A stretch of 64,000 nt of DNA from Flavobacterium sp. ENC (GCF_020991415.1 NZ_JAJMOY010000008.1:1-64000); one strand, 5' to 3'. Counted from the first letter of the stretch, positions 1 to 8,929 are shown. Translations and numbers: made by a program. Notes: generated by a model from the sequence alone, not told the origin.

Positions 1-260
1 TTACTGATAACAGAGTTTTTACAAATTAAACAATTTTTCATTTTGTGGGAAAATTCAGGGTGTCATTGCGCTTTTCCTATTTTAAGCTATTAACAACATA
101 CCATTTTAAAGACTTTATATCTTAAAGAGTCTTTTATCCTTCTTTTACACAGATTCAATGCCTGTACTTTGTTTTGGGTTTGCAGCGGTTTTTTATTGCT
201 GGCCTGCTCTGCAGGACTTAAATTCAGTATATCATGGCAGTTCATGCAGATTTATTAATT

Positions 261-358
261 CACGCAAAGACGCAAAGGCGCTAAGTTTCTTTTCTTACCT
301 ATACATGAAGTAAATCAATTTTAAAAACTACTGCCCTGGCCCCGATGGAAGTGGAAAC
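261..358 (+). repeat. Composite intergenic repeat, copy 1
   Basis: Begins with CACGCAAAGACGCAAAGGCG and ends with the CCCCGATGGAAGTGGAAA motif. A second copy in the same order lies at 418-505. The two ends also occur separately elsewhere in the window, so this is two dispersed families joined in one unit. Confidence 0.6.
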
Positions 359-417
359 CTTTTGCTTTTAGGTGGTTTGCAGAAAAGACACCTTTAAATT
401 CGGTACTCTCATTGGTT

Positions 418-505
418 CACGCAAAGACGCAGAGGCGCTAAGTTTCTCTTGTTACCTAATATCTCTTTTGAAAAATACTGCCCTAGCCCCGATGGAAGTG
501 GAAAT
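418..505 (+). repeat. Composite intergenic repeat, copy 2
   Basis: Same order of motifs as 261-358: CGCAAAGACGCAGAGGCGC, then a TTACCT-containing middle, then CCCCGATGGAAGTGGAAA. The middle is shorter and more diverged, which suggests an old local duplication. Confidence 0.6.
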
Positions 506-595
506 AGCTCCTAATTAAATTCCAAATCTTTAAATTCCAAAGGCTTTGGCTATGCTTAGGTGGACAGGATAATTACCTTATACCTATCAAAAACA

Positions 596-626
596 AACCC
601 GACAGGTTTTGGAAAACTGTCGGGTT
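596..626 (-). terminator. Hairpin terminator of the permease gene
   Basis: Inverted repeat with arms AACCCGACAGGTTTT and its near complement, ending 25 bp from the stop codon of the minus-strand permease. The same arm sequence recurs at several other gene ends in this window. Confidence 0.8.
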
Positions 627-650
627 GTAGATTGAAATCTGAATATTCAA

Positions 651-1886
651 TTAATCAAAACGAATGGCTTTGACCGGTGATATCTTAGTGATTATATAAG
701 ACGGAATGAGAAGCACTACAAAACAGACTGTAATGGTTAGTAAATTTAACAGGACTACATAAACCCAATTAATATACACTGGCGCCTGATTGACATAGTA
801 ATTTTCAGGATTGAGCTGAATAACTCCAAAATACTGTTGCACTAATAATAATGAGATTCCGATTAGGTTACCCCAGAAAAGCCCTCGTATAATGAGATAA
901 AATGCATTATACAGGAATATCTTTCTCACCGCCCAGTTGTTTGCCCCTAACGCTTTTAATATTCCGATCATTTGTGTCCGTTCTAAAATGAGCACTAACA
1001 GGGCTACTACCATATTAATTGTTGCGACTATAATCATGATTGCAAGAATGACAATAATATTAAAATCGAAAAGCTGCAGCCAGTCAAAAATATAGCTGTA
1101 TTTCTCTATCATTGTTTTAGTATCTAAACTGGACGATGTTTGCTCATAGATTTTATCGCCTGTTTCTTTAATTTTATCGAAATCTTTTACAAATACTTCG
1201 AAAGCCCCAACCTGATTCGGATTCCATTTATTAATTTTCTGAATGTGGCGTATATCTCCTATTATATACGTTGCATCAAAACTCTGGAAACCGGAATTGA
1301 AAATTCCAGTTATTTTGAAACGACGGCTGTTCGGCATCTTACCTTGCTCCTCTTTGATAAAAAAGGTATTGAAATTATCCCCAACTTTAAGACCTAAGCG
1401 ATCAGCCAGAAATCTGGAGATTATCACTTCTTCGTTGATACCTTTAGCATAATCCGGTAATTTACCCTCTACCAAATACTCTTTTATCTTATTCCAATCG
1501 TAATCCAGACCAACTCCTTTGAAAATTATACCCTCGAAAGAACTTTCTGTCCTAATGATTCCGGCCTTACTTGCGATTGCCTGTACGTGGGTAACTTCAG
1601 GAACGGATTTGAAATTCGGATAAAAATCCTGTTTTTTAGAAATGGGAATTAATGTTACTTCGGAATTATTGTTATCATAATTCGAAATAACAATCTGACC
1701 GTTGAAAGCAGAAACCTTTTCACGAATTTTTTGCTGCAAACCAATACCTGTAGCAACAGACACCAACATCATAATGATACCAATAGCTATAGCCGAAATG
1801 GCAATTTTTATAATTGGAGCTGAAATACTGCTTTTAAAATCCCTAGCAGTAATAAGTCGTTTAGCAATAAAATATTCTAGATTCAA
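651..1886 (-). CDS. FtsX/LolE-like ABC transporter permease
   Basis: A 411-residue integral membrane protein of the FtsX/MacB/LolC-E permease family. It starts MNLEYFIAKRLITAR and has one membrane helix at about residues 24-46. A large extracytoplasmic domain follows (about 50-270), then three helices near 275-305, 325-355 and 370-400, the usual topology. Proteins of this type work with a LolD-like ATPase, often to move lipoproteins or extrude substrates from the inner membrane. No ATPase gene is adjacent, so the partner must lie elsewhere. The ILERTQMIGILKALGANNWAVRK segment is the cytoplasmic loop typical of the family. The family is clear, the substrate unknown. Confidence 0.85.
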   Translation of the reverse strand: MNLEYFIAKRLITARDFKSSISAPIIKIAISAIAIGIIMMLVSVATGIGLQQKIREKVSAFNGQIVISNYDNNNSEVTLIPISKKQDFYPNFKSVPEVTHVQAIASKAGIIRTESSFEGIIFKGVGLDYDWNKIKEYLVEGKLPDYAKGINEEVIISRFLADRLGLKVGDNFNTFFIKEEQGKMPNSRRFKITGIFNSGFQSFDATYIIGDIRHIQKINKWNPNQVGAFEVFVKDFDKIKETGDKIYEQTSSSLDTKTMIEKYSYIFDWLQLFDFNIIVILAIMIIVATINMVVALLVLILERTQMIGILKALGANNWAVRKIFLYNAFYLIIRGLFWGNLIGISLLLVQQYFGVIQLNPENYYVNQAPVYINWVYVVLLNLLTITVCFVVLLIPSYIITKISPVKAIRFD

Positions 1887-2006
1887 TTTCAGTTATCGTT
1901 TATTAGTGTTTTCCTTTTCGCCTGAGTCAAAAATACATTTAAAAATGCAAACATGAATTGTTCCGGAAAACAATTAAACTATATTTTAACGCAGTGAAGG
2001 GTTTAT

Positions 2007-2501
2007 TTACAATGGAAGTCGTTTCTTCATCTCTTCAACTATATTATATGCTGCCGGGCAAATTGCAACATTTTTTAAAGTCAGATCTGAAATCTGATGA
2101 AACTTTTTACGATCGGTATGCGGAAATTCCCTGCATGCTTTTGGACGCACATCATAAATCATACAATAATTTTCACTATCTAAAAAAGTACAGGGAACAC
2201 TTTTCAATACATAATCTTTATCTTCGTCAACCTGAAGGTATTGCTCGATAAACTGCTGTGGTTTTTGTCTGAAAGATTTCGAAATTCTTTCGATATCAGC
2301 CAGCGTAAATAATGGACCAGTCGTTTTGCAACAATTGGCACATTCCAGACAGTCCGTTTTCTTAAACTCTTTATCATGCAATTCCTGCATAACATAGTCT
2401 AAGTTTTTAGGCTGTTTCTTTTTAAGCTTATCAAAATACTTTTTGTTTTCGATATGCTTATCTTTGGCTAACTTATTTAAGTTATTTAAAATTTGTTTCA
2501 A
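2007..2501 (-). CDS. YkgJ-type cysteine cluster protein (zinc/iron-chelating)
   Basis: A small cytosolic protein with the YkgJ/CxxCxxCC signature: ECANCCKTTGP, then a PCTFL segment, then YCMIYDVRPKACREFP. This cysteine set is predicted in the family to bind zinc or an iron-sulfur centre; the function is not established. No ATG lies before residue 50 of the longest frame, which opens with TTG at 2537. A CAAAATTA (promoter TAATTTTG on the minus strand) at 2525-2532 falls inside that longer frame. The in-frame TTG at 2501 (leading to LKQILNNLNKLAKDK) is therefore the more likely start. It is divergent from the methyltransferase next door. Confidence 0.75.
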   Translation of the reverse strand: MKQILNNLNKLAKDKHIENKKYFDKLKKKQPKNLDYVMQELHDKEFKKTDCLECANCCKTTGPLFTLADIERISKSFRQKPQQFIEQYLQVDEDKDYVLKSVPCTFLDSENYCMIYDVRPKACREFPHTDRKKFHQISDLTLKNVAICPAAYNIVEEMKKRLPL

Positions 2502-2524
2502 GTTTAAAATTTGAAGTTGATGTG

Positions 2525-2532
2525 CAAAATTA
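2525..2532 (-). promoter_or_regulatory. Candidate -7 box (TAATTTTG) for the YkgJ-type gene
   Basis: Exact match to the Bacteroidota TAnnTTTG -7 consensus on the minus strand, about 24 bp upstream of the preferred TTG start. No clear -33 TTG was identified. Confidence 0.35.
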
Positions 2533-2575
2533 AACAACTTTAAACTTGAAACCTTAAACTTTGAACTAAATTAAA

Positions 2576-3289
2576 ATGAAAGATCTTTTTGGAAAGGCAA
2601 TGTTCGACTTTCAAACCAATAATTCGCCTGAAAACATTATTACCGAAACTTCGATTTCTGAGGAAGACGAAATGAGTGTTGATTATTTATTTCGCTCTTA
2701 TAATGAAATGCCAAAAATAGAACAAAAGGCACTACAACTGGCAAACGGAAAAATTCTGGATGTAGGATGCGGAGCCGGAAGCCACAGTTTGTCTCTACAA
2801 AACGACCGTAATCTGAATGTTACTTCTATTGATATTTCTGAAAAAGCGATTGCAACATGTAAACTCAGAGGCGTAAAAAACGCTAGGGTTCAAAACCTGC
2901 TCGATCTCGAAGAAGAAAAATTTGATACCATTGTATTATTGATGAATGGTGTTGGTATTTTTGGCAAGATGGAAAACTGCAATAACTATTTGTCAAAATT
3001 AAAATCGCTCTTAAATCCAGGCGGGCAGATTCTGCTAGACAGCTCGGACATTATTTATATGTTTGATGAAGATGAAGATGAAGATGGTGGAAAATGGATT
3101 CCGTCCAGCGGTGATTATTATGGCGAACTTGTTTTTACTATTTCTTATAAAGGAGAAAAAGAAGAACCTTTCAACTGGCTTTACTTAGATTACAATACGC
3201 TTCAAAATGCCGCTGTTGCGAATGGTTTAAAATGTGAACTTATTTTAGAAGGCGAGCATTATGATTATTTAGCCAGACTTTGTATTTAA
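2576..3289 (+). CDS. Class I SAM-dependent methyltransferase
   Basis: A 237-residue protein with a Rossmann-type methyltransferase core. Motif I is ILDVGCGAGSHSLSL at about residues 60-74. The acidic end of strand 2 is in TSIDISEKAI, and the motif near FDTIVLLMNGVGIF fits strand 4. The N-terminal 55 residues are a helical lid. An unusual run of Asp/Glu (FDEDEDEDGG) sits near residue 165. The substrate cannot be read from the sequence. The gene lies 16 bp before a DinB-family gene on the same strand and may be cotranscribed with it. Confidence 0.85.
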   Translation: MKDLFGKAMFDFQTNNSPENIITETSISEEDEMSVDYLFRSYNEMPKIEQKALQLANGKILDVGCGAGSHSLSLQNDRNLNVTSIDISEKAIATCKLRGVKNARVQNLLDLEEEKFDTIVLLMNGVGIFGKMENCNNYLSKLKSLLNPGGQILLDSSDIIYMFDEDEDEDGGKWIPSSGDYYGELVFTISYKGEKEEPFNWLYLDYNTLQNAAVANGLKCELILEGEHYDYLARLCI

Positions 3290-3305
3290 TATTAGATTTT
3301 AATTT

Positions 3306-3851
3306 ATGGAAAATTCAGATTTAGAAAAATTAAAGTATCCGATAGGAAAATTCATTGCTCCTTCAGCCTATTCAAAAGAATATCTTTCAGGAAAAATTGA
3401 AGAAATTGCACAATTCCCGGAAAAACTAAAACACGAAACAATTTATTTATCAGACGAACAACTTGACACACCCTATCGTCCGGGCGGATGGACGGTAAGA
3501 CAGGTAATTCATCATTGCGCCGAAAGTCATATGAATTGTTTTATAAGGATAAAATGGGCGTTGACAGAAAACAATCCTGTAATAAAAGCTTACGATGAAG
3601 TTTTATGGGCTGCGTTACCTGATAATTTAGAAATGCCGATACAACCTACTTTATCTTTATTGGAAGGATTACACTTTAGATTGGCCTATCTTCTAAAAAG
3701 TTTATCTGAAACTGAACTTGACAGAAGCTTTATACATCCTGAAAACAATTCTGAAATAAAAATAAAACAAATGATAGCCACTTATGCCTGGCATGGAAAG
3801 CATCATTTGGCTCATATCACCACTTTGAAAAAAAATAAAAACTGGAAATAA
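3306..3851 (+). CDS. YfiT/BstA-like DinB-superfamily protein (putative bacillithiol transferase)
   Basis: A 181-residue four-helix-bundle protein of the DinB/YfiT superfamily. The metal-site histidines are visible as VIHHCAESH (His69/70) and AWHGKHHLAH (His163-170), the YfiT pattern. The GGWTVRQVIHH block is typical of YfiT-family thiol S-transferases, several of which use bacillithiol. Assignment to bacillithiol chemistry is by family only. It follows the methyltransferase with a 16-bp gap, and a strong terminator at 3894-3925 closes the pair. Confidence 0.8.
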   Translation: MENSDLEKLKYPIGKFIAPSAYSKEYLSGKIEEIAQFPEKLKHETIYLSDEQLDTPYRPGGWTVRQVIHHCAESHMNCFIRIKWALTENNPVIKAYDEVLWAALPDNLEMPIQPTLSLLEGLHFRLAYLLKSLSETELDRSFIHPENNSEIKIKQMIATYAWHGKHHLAHITTLKKNKNWK

Positions 3852-3893
3852 ACAGAAACCGTTTCATTTTTACACACTGTGTATACACAAATA

Positions 3894-3925
3894 CAAAAGC
3901 ACTTCAATTGAAGTGCTTTTTTGTT
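3894..3925. terminator. Rho-independent terminator between convergent genes
   Basis: Perfect hairpin AAAAGCACTTC/GAAGTGCTTTT with a T-rich tail. It lies between the DinB-family gene (plus) and queE (minus) and can serve both. Confidence 0.85.
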
Positions 3926-3933
3926 TTATAAGA

Positions 3934-4566
3934 TTACGGAATATTCAAATATTTATGTGTCTGAAGTGAAACCCTCCATTTTGGATTATTCATTACATAA
4001 TCTACAATTAGTGGGGTCATTTCTTCTTTTTTACTCCATTCCGGCTGAAGGAATAAAATAGCATTGTCATTTACCAGTTCAGCCTGTTCCTCTGCGAATA
4101 TAAAATCATGTTTATTATAGATAATCACTTTTAACTCATGGGCGTTATCGTATACGGTTTGAGTTGGCAATTTATTCTTTTTAGGAGAAAGACAAATCCA
4201 ATCCCAGGTTCCGGACAATGGATATGCACCAGAAGTTTCAATATGAACTTTTAAATTTCTGTCTTTCAATTGCTGCGTCAACAAAGTCATGTCCCATGTT
4301 AAAGGCTCTCCACCCGTAATTACAACAGTATCTGCGTAGGCCGAAGCATTTTTCACAATTAAATCAACACTTGTTGGCGGGTGCAATTCTGCATTCCAGC
4401 TTTCTTTCACATCACACCAATGACAACCCACATCACATCCTCCAATTCTTATAAAGTAAGCAGCAGTTCCTGTATGAAAACCTTCTCCCTGAATCGTATA
4501 AAACTCTTCCATCAAAGGCAGCATAGCACCTTTATTCACCTCTAATTGTATTTCTTTAGCTAACAT
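3934..4566 (-). CDS. queE: 7-carboxy-7-deazaguanine synthase
   Basis: A 210-residue radical SAM enzyme that converts carboxy-tetrahydropterin to 7-carboxy-7-deazaguanine in preQ0/queuosine synthesis. It carries the QueE opening EEFYTIQGEGFHTGTAAYF, then the radical SAM cysteines Cys44-x3-Cys48-x2-Cys51 (GGCDVGCHWCD) and the SAM motif VVITGGEPL. Length fits the family. The other queuosine gene in the window is queA at 29963-31012. A -7 box lies at 4584-4591. Confidence 0.93.
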   Translation of the reverse strand: MLAKEIQLEVNKGAMLPLMEEFYTIQGEGFHTGTAAYFIRIGGCDVGCHWCDVKESWNAELHPPTSVDLIVKNASAYADTVVITGGEPLTWDMTLLTQQLKDRNLKVHIETSGAYPLSGTWDWICLSPKKNKLPTQTVYDNAHELKVIIYNKHDFIFAEEQAELVNDNAILFLQPEWSKKEEMTPLIVDYVMNNPKWRVSLQTHKYLNIP

Positions 4567-4583
4567 TATTTTATTTTAAAGTG

Positions 4584-4591
4584 CAAAGATA
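4584..4591 (-). promoter_or_regulatory. Candidate queE -7 box (TATCTTTG)
   Basis: TATCTTTG on the minus strand matches TAnnTTTG exactly and lies 18 bp upstream of the queE start codon. No good -33 element was seen at the usual distance. Confidence 0.5.
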
Positions 4592-4611
4592 GTCATTTAA
4601 ATACGGAACAT

Positions 4612-4650
4612 AAAAAAACCGATAGTTCAAAGCGAACTATCGGTTTTTTA
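4612..4650 (-). terminator. Terminator of the TonB/TPR operon
   Basis: Perfect hairpin with arms AACCGATAGTTC and GAACTATCGGTT flanked by A and T runs. It lies just after the TPR protein gene, the last gene of the operon that begins with exbB. Confidence 0.9.
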
Positions 4651-4672
4651 TTTACTATAATAAAAGCTTAGA

Positions 4673-6343
4673 TTATTTTAAAGCTTTTACAGATTGCGCA
4701 GCGTAAGTGTTTGCAGGATCTAAAGCTAAAGTCTTATTGAAATATTCAACTGCTTTAACTTTATCAGTATTAGCATAACTGGCACCAATGCTATTGTAAG
4801 CTTCCACTATTTTCTTAACTGTTGCAGGTTTTGCCAATTCTTCAGCACCTTTTGCAGTTGTTTTAGTTACATACTCTTCGTAATTCTTAATGATTAAATC
4901 ATCTTTTTCAAGCAAGTTATTGATTCTTCCTTTGTATAAGTACGCTTCATCATAAGTAGGAGAAGCAACCAAAACTCTGTCGAAAGCAGCTTCTGCCTTT
5001 CCTAATGCTTCAGCATTGGGAGCAGTACCTGCAGGTTTATTTACATTTGCGTAGTAAAGTGAAATACCATAATAAACATTATCATCTAAATAATTTTTAG
5101 ATTCACTGTTATTAACAGCAAGTTCAAAAATAGTTGCAGCTTGTGCAAACTGTTTTTTACCAAACAATGCTTTTCCTAAATCGGCAAGCTCTTCAACTAC
5201 TAAAGGCTCTAATTCAATTGCTTTCTTGATATCAGCTACACCGGCATCAAAAGCTGCCTGATCAACTACACCTTCAGCATTTGTTCCTTTTTTAATTTTA
5301 GATAAACCTAAGTATAAATAGTCTCTGCCGATTACTTTATTTGAAGGTACTTTTATAAAATCTTCAATAGATTTAATAGCTACATCAACATTTCCGTTTT
5401 CGTAAGCAGCATATCCTAAATATCTGTAAATTCTTGGATTCACTTTATCTTCTGCAATCATTTTATTTGCAACAGTCTCTAAAGTTTTGTAATCTTTCAC
5501 TAAGATTAAGAAATCTGCATGACGCATTTTAGAATCTAAAGAGTAATCTGTAAGACTCAAATATTTCTCATAGTTAGTAATTGCATTTTGCATATTAACT
5601 TTGGCAGTAGACGTTTTATTTCTTCCCCATTTGTAGTATGTTTCAGCTAATTCTCTGTAAACAGGACCATAATTAGGATTTAAAGCAATAACTTCATTGA
5701 AGGCTTTGATTGCTTCTTCATACGATTTAGCACCTTTCAATAAAACTCCTAATTGCATTTTTGCTCTTAAAAGTTTTGGATCTGCTGTAAATGCATCACG
5801 ATACGCTTTATACGCATCATTTTGATTACTTGCTCCATAATAAGCATCTCCGATTGCCAAAAGGGCAGAAGGATTTTGAGGTTCGATCGCTAAAGCTTTT
5901 TGCAAGCTTGTGATAGCGCTTTTATAATCAGGATTTACTGAATTCATGTAAGCTCTACCAATGTAAATAAATTCATTTACATCTTTACGTTTAATATCTT
6001 TTGTTGCTAAAGCAAAATTAGCCTGAGCTCCTGCTGTATTTTTACTATCAAGATCCAATTGTCCTAATCCAATGTAGTTTAGGTTTTTCTTATCAGATGC
6101 TTCTAATCCATTTAGGTAATAGATTTTAGCCGAATCCACAACAGATTGATTTAAATATACATTACCTAGTACAAAATTTGCCTCACCGTCAGATGGTTTT
6201 GCTTTAATAATTGATTTCAGCAACGATTTTGCTTTTTGAAATTGTTCAGCATCAATTGCTTTTTTAGCTTCGTTGATGTCTTGCGCTTTTGCAACAGAAG
6301 CTGATGCAACTAAGGCAAGACTAAAAATTTTAAATTTATTCAT
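4673..6343 (-). CDS. Secreted tetratricopeptide-repeat protein
   Basis: A 556-residue protein with a Sec signal peptide (MNKFKIFSLALVASASVAKA) followed by TPR-type helical repeats along nearly its whole length, for example YKSAITSLQKALAIEPQNPS, NDAYKAYRDAFTADPKLLR and EEAIKAFNEVIALNPNYGP. It is probably a periplasmic scaffold. It is the last gene of the operon with ExbB, two ExbDs, TonB and a PstS-like lipoprotein, separated from the latter by 16 bp, so a role at the TonB complex is plausible but inferred. Confidence 0.85.
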   Translation of the reverse strand: MNKFKIFSLALVASASVAKAQDINEAKKAIDAEQFQKAKSLLKSIIKAKPSDGEANFVLGNVYLNQSVVDSAKIYYLNGLEASDKKNLNYIGLGQLDLDSKNTAGAQANFALATKDIKRKDVNEFIYIGRAYMNSVNPDYKSAITSLQKALAIEPQNPSALLAIGDAYYGASNQNDAYKAYRDAFTADPKLLRAKMQLGVLLKGAKSYEEAIKAFNEVIALNPNYGPVYRELAETYYKWGRNKTSTAKVNMQNAITNYEKYLSLTDYSLDSKMRHADFLILVKDYKTLETVANKMIAEDKVNPRIYRYLGYAAYENGNVDVAIKSIEDFIKVPSNKVIGRDYLYLGLSKIKKGTNAEGVVDQAAFDAGVADIKKAIELEPLVVEELADLGKALFGKKQFAQAATIFELAVNNSESKNYLDDNVYYGISLYYANVNKPAGTAPNAEALGKAEAAFDRVLVASPTYDEAYLYKGRINNLLEKDDLIIKNYEEYVTKTTAKGAEELAKPATVKKIVEAYNSIGASYANTDKVKAVEYFNKTLALDPANTYAAQSVKALK

Positions 6344-6359
6344 CTTTATAGTAATTAAT

Positions 6360-7283
6360 TTATTCTTTATCTTTTATAATTTCTTTCCTAATACTAAGTT
6401 TTCTACCCGGAGTCCTAACAGGCAATAATCCTGATTTTAAGACAATACGTTGTCCAATGTCTCCGGACATAAATGAGGCCAGTCCCATTCCTAAACCTGT
6501 ATATCCCTGACAATTTATAATAAACAAATCGCGTGCCAAAGGGTATTTTAATTCGGCAAGATCATTTTGAGTAGGGCTATAGTACTTATCACTATTCAAT
6601 CCCTTAACGCTCAAAACATTTATATTCTTAACGACATTAACCATATTTGGCGATGGTTGTGAAAGCCAGTTTACTCCCACGACTCCAATCATACCGTCAT
6701 TCTCCGAAACGAATTTAATAACTTCATCATTAGTTTTAAAAGAAAAAACACCTTTTGAAGGCAACTCTTTCACTTTTGCCAATTCCTTCATATAACGTAC
6801 TGTACTAGAATTTGGATTATCAAATACAAGCCCGTCAAATCTGGGATCAGCTTTACCCTGCATGAAATCGATTACTGTCTTCAACGCAATTAATGTATCA
6901 TTATTACTTTTGTTTGAAATAAAAGCAATAGCATCTGTTGCGAAAGGAGTAACTCTGGGTTGAATTTTACTTTTCTTAAATCTTGCCAATTCTTCTTTTG
7001 TAAGATTTCTGGAAGTAACTACAACTTTAGTTCTTTCATTTAATAAATCATTTATTAATTCTGATTCAGATTTAGGTTTTATTGAAATTTTCGAACCATA
7101 GTAAGTTCCCTCAAAAACAGCAACCTGATCTTCAACAATCGGTTTTATTGTCTCATCTACGGTAATATCAATTGACCCTTTTAAAATTGTCTCTTTATCC
7201 GTTTCATTTTTACTTTTTTGGTTGCACATGGCAAACAAAAAAACAAAAACAACCAAACCTGCAACTTTGCTATATTTCAACAT
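6360..7283 (-). CDS. PstS-like substrate-binding lipoprotein
   Basis: A 307-residue lipoprotein (lipobox FAMC, cysteine at residue 20) with a PstS/PBP-like fold. The PstS-style stretches are VVVTSRNLTKEELARF, PFATDAIAFISNKSNND, the strand GLVFDNPNSSTVRY and NDGMIGVVGVNWLS. PstS proteins bind phosphate for an ABC importer. Here there is no pstCAB nearby and the gene sits inside a TonB operon, so its ligand and partner are open. It starts 2 bp after the preceding small gene. Confidence 0.8.
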   Translation of the reverse strand: MLKYSKVAGLVVFVFLFAMCNQKSKNETDKETILKGSIDITVDETIKPIVEDQVAVFEGTYYGSKISIKPKSESELINDLLNERTKVVVTSRNLTKEELARFKKSKIQPRVTPFATDAIAFISNKSNNDTLIALKTVIDFMQGKADPRFDGLVFDNPNSSTVRYMKELAKVKELPSKGVFSFKTNDEVIKFVSENDGMIGVVGVNWLSQPSPNMVNVVKNINVLSVKGLNSDKYYSPTQNDLAELKYPLARDLFIINCQGYTGLGMGLASFMSGDIGQRIVLKSGLLPVRTPGRKLSIRKEIIKDKE

Positions 7284-7285
7284 AA

Positions 7286-7516
7286 TTAGTCTGCATTTGA
7301 ATTAATTAATCTCAAAAAACGAATCCCCGAATAAACGATCAGTAATATTCCAAAAGCATATCTATACTTCGGTTCCATATCCAATGGAAGTTTCTTCCAG
7401 AACATAATCATTAAACCCAGTACAAGATATATTAAAAAAAACAGTATTCCTAAAACAAGAAGAAATCGCTCTTTGAGCGATTTCTTCTGAATATTATTAA
7501 GCATATCTTTTAACAT
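7286..7516 (-). CDS. Small two-helix membrane protein of the TonB operon
   Basis: A 76-residue protein with two hydrophobic helices (about 18-38 and 49-66) and basic, Lys-rich termini. I do not recognise a named family. Its ATG overlaps the tonB stop codon (TAATG), which implies translational coupling. The short basic N-terminus (MLKDMLNNIQKKSLKERFLL) suggests a cytoplasmic end. Confidence 0.7.
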   Translation of the reverse strand: MLKDMLNNIQKKSLKERFLLVLGILFFLIYLVLGLMIMFWKKLPLDMEPKYRYAFGILLIVYSGIRFLRLINSNAD

Positions 7517-8316
7517 TATTCTGCAGATTGAATAGTAATAGGAAGAGAATAAAGTACCCTAACTTTTTTACCATTTTGCTCGCCGGGAGTCCATTTCGGA
7601 CATTTTTTAAGAACACGAATTGCTTCTGCTCCTGTACCGTAACCGATATCCCTTAAAACTTTAATGTCGGTTAATGAACCGTCTTTTTCAACTACAAAAG
7701 TAACATATACTTTACCTTTTAAACCTTCTTCTTCCGGAGTCTTATAATTGTTTCCTACGAATTTGTAGAATTTTTCAATACCTCCGGGGAAATCTGGTTT
7801 TACCTCGATACCAGCGGTATTATAAACATTATTATCTTCCTGAATGATTTCAGTAACCGGTCCTTTACCAACTGGCTCATCAACAGTTAAAACTGCGTCC
7901 GGATCTCCTTTGATAGTTTCGTTACCTACTTTTTTATCCTTAAGATCCACGATTTTTGGCGGGTCTTCAGTAATTTCATTTGCTTTGGCAACCACTGGTT
8001 TCACAAACTTCACCTGATCCACTTTTGGCGGCGGTGGCGGTGGTGGCGGCTGGTTGGGCTTAATTTCCTCTTTTTTAGGAACTATCTTTACAGTCGCAAT
8101 CTTAATATCGTTATTTACCACTTCTTCTTCAGAATCTGGTAACAAGCTTGCAATAAGAGGAGCTGCTACAGCAAAGCTAAAAATAAGCGAACCAATGATA
8201 AGCGCTTTTACAGTCGTCTTACCGTTCGATTTTCTTAACTCATATGCACCATATATCTTATTACGTCCTTCGAATACGATATCAAGCCACTGATTTTTAA
8301 TTATATCTAATTTCAT
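7516..8316 (-). CDS. tonB: Energy transducer TonB
   Basis: A 266-residue TonB protein that transmits the proton motive force from ExbB/ExbD to outer-membrane receptors. It has a short cytoplasmic N-terminus (WLDIVFEGRNKIYGAYELR, typical of Bacteroidota TonB), one membrane helix at about 36-58, and a periplasmic Pro-rich linker with eight consecutive prolines near residue 91. The C-terminal TonB domain (about 175-262) contains PGGIEKFYKFV, GKVYVTFVVEKDGS and GTGAEAIRVLKKCPKWTPGEQNGKKVRV. It lies between exbD and the small membrane protein. Confidence 0.95.
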   Translation of the reverse strand: MKLDIIKNQWLDIVFEGRNKIYGAYELRKSNGKTTVKALIIGSLIFSFAVAAPLIASLLPDSEEEVVNNDIKIATVKIVPKKEEIKPNQPPPPPPPPKVDQVKFVKPVVAKANEITEDPPKIVDLKDKKVGNETIKGDPDAVLTVDEPVGKGPVTEIIQEDNNVYNTAGIEVKPDFPGGIEKFYKFVGNNYKTPEEEGLKGKVYVTFVVEKDGSLTDIKVLRDIGYGTGAEAIRVLKKCPKWTPGEQNGKKVRVLYSLPITIQSAE

Positions 8317-8346
8317 TTTTCTTGAGTATTAAGGATTAAAACAAGA

Positions 8347-8910
8347 TTACTCTGGTTTCTTATCTATCAATTTCGTCTCTTCTGGAGTAAACTCGGGAAC
8401 AATCGCATAAGTATCTACTCCTGAAATAGCCATCTCATCCAAAATATCAACCAAATTACGGTAATTTGATTTTTTAGTGGGCTTGATAATAACTATAATT
8501 CCGTTTTTAGGTTTTCCTAAACCTGCGGAATAAGCTAAAACTGCTTTCTTTTGAGTCAATAATACTTTACGAATTCCTTCTTTACCATAAGTAGCATCCT
8601 TCGGTCCAAGTTTAGGAGTTGCAAGCAAACCCATATAGTAAACCATTTTATTATCTGCACCCAACATAACTGTCATCGTACGGTTCTCATCTACTTTAGT
8701 ATCCTTTGGATCTTTATCATTAGGATCTTTATCTGGCAGAGACAAATCCATCGATTGAGGTTTTGACAACGATGTGGTTAACATAAAGAATGTGATCAAT
8801 AAGAATGCCAAATCCACCATTGCCGTTAAATCGACCTTAGAATTCTGCTTTTTACTTCTTACTTTACCACCTTTTCCGCCACCACCGTCGCCGGTATTTA
8901 ATTCAGCCAT
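8347..8910 (-). CDS. ExbD/TolR biopolymer transport protein (second paralogue)
   Basis: A 187-residue ExbD protein of the proton-channel complex. A Gly/Lys-rich N-terminus is followed by the single membrane helix with the essential aspartate in VDLTAMVDLAFLLITFF. The periplasmic domain ends with the ExbD motif YRNLVDILDEMAISGVDTYAIV. It is the second of two adjacent ExbD genes, 20 bp after the first, and is clearly diverged from it. Confidence 0.92.
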   Translation of the reverse strand: MAELNTGDGGGGKGGKVRSKKQNSKVDLTAMVDLAFLLITFFMLTTSLSKPQSMDLSLPDKDPNDKDPKDTKVDENRTMTVMLGADNKMVYYMGLLATPKLGPKDATYGKEGIRKVLLTQKKAVLAYSAGLGKPKNGIIVIIKPTKKSNYRNLVDILDEMAISGVDTYAIVPEFTPEETKLIDKKPE

Positions 8911-8929
8911 TTTAGTGTATCTTTTTTAA

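Larger units (their letters stand above)
1..650. other. Non-coding region with composite repeats
   Basis: No convincing gene is seen here. The stretch contains two near-copies of a composite segment (261-358 and 418-505). Each starts with a CGCAAAGACGC-type repeat and ends with a CCCCGATGGAAGTGGAAA element. A strong hairpin terminator at 596-626 closes the permease gene on the minus strand. Confidence 0.7.

Noticed and set aside
4567-4672. preQ1 riboswitch upstream of queE
   Set aside because: The leader is short, and the only structured element is the terminator of the preceding operon. No preQ1 consensus was recognised. The queA leader (31013-31109) likewise shows none.
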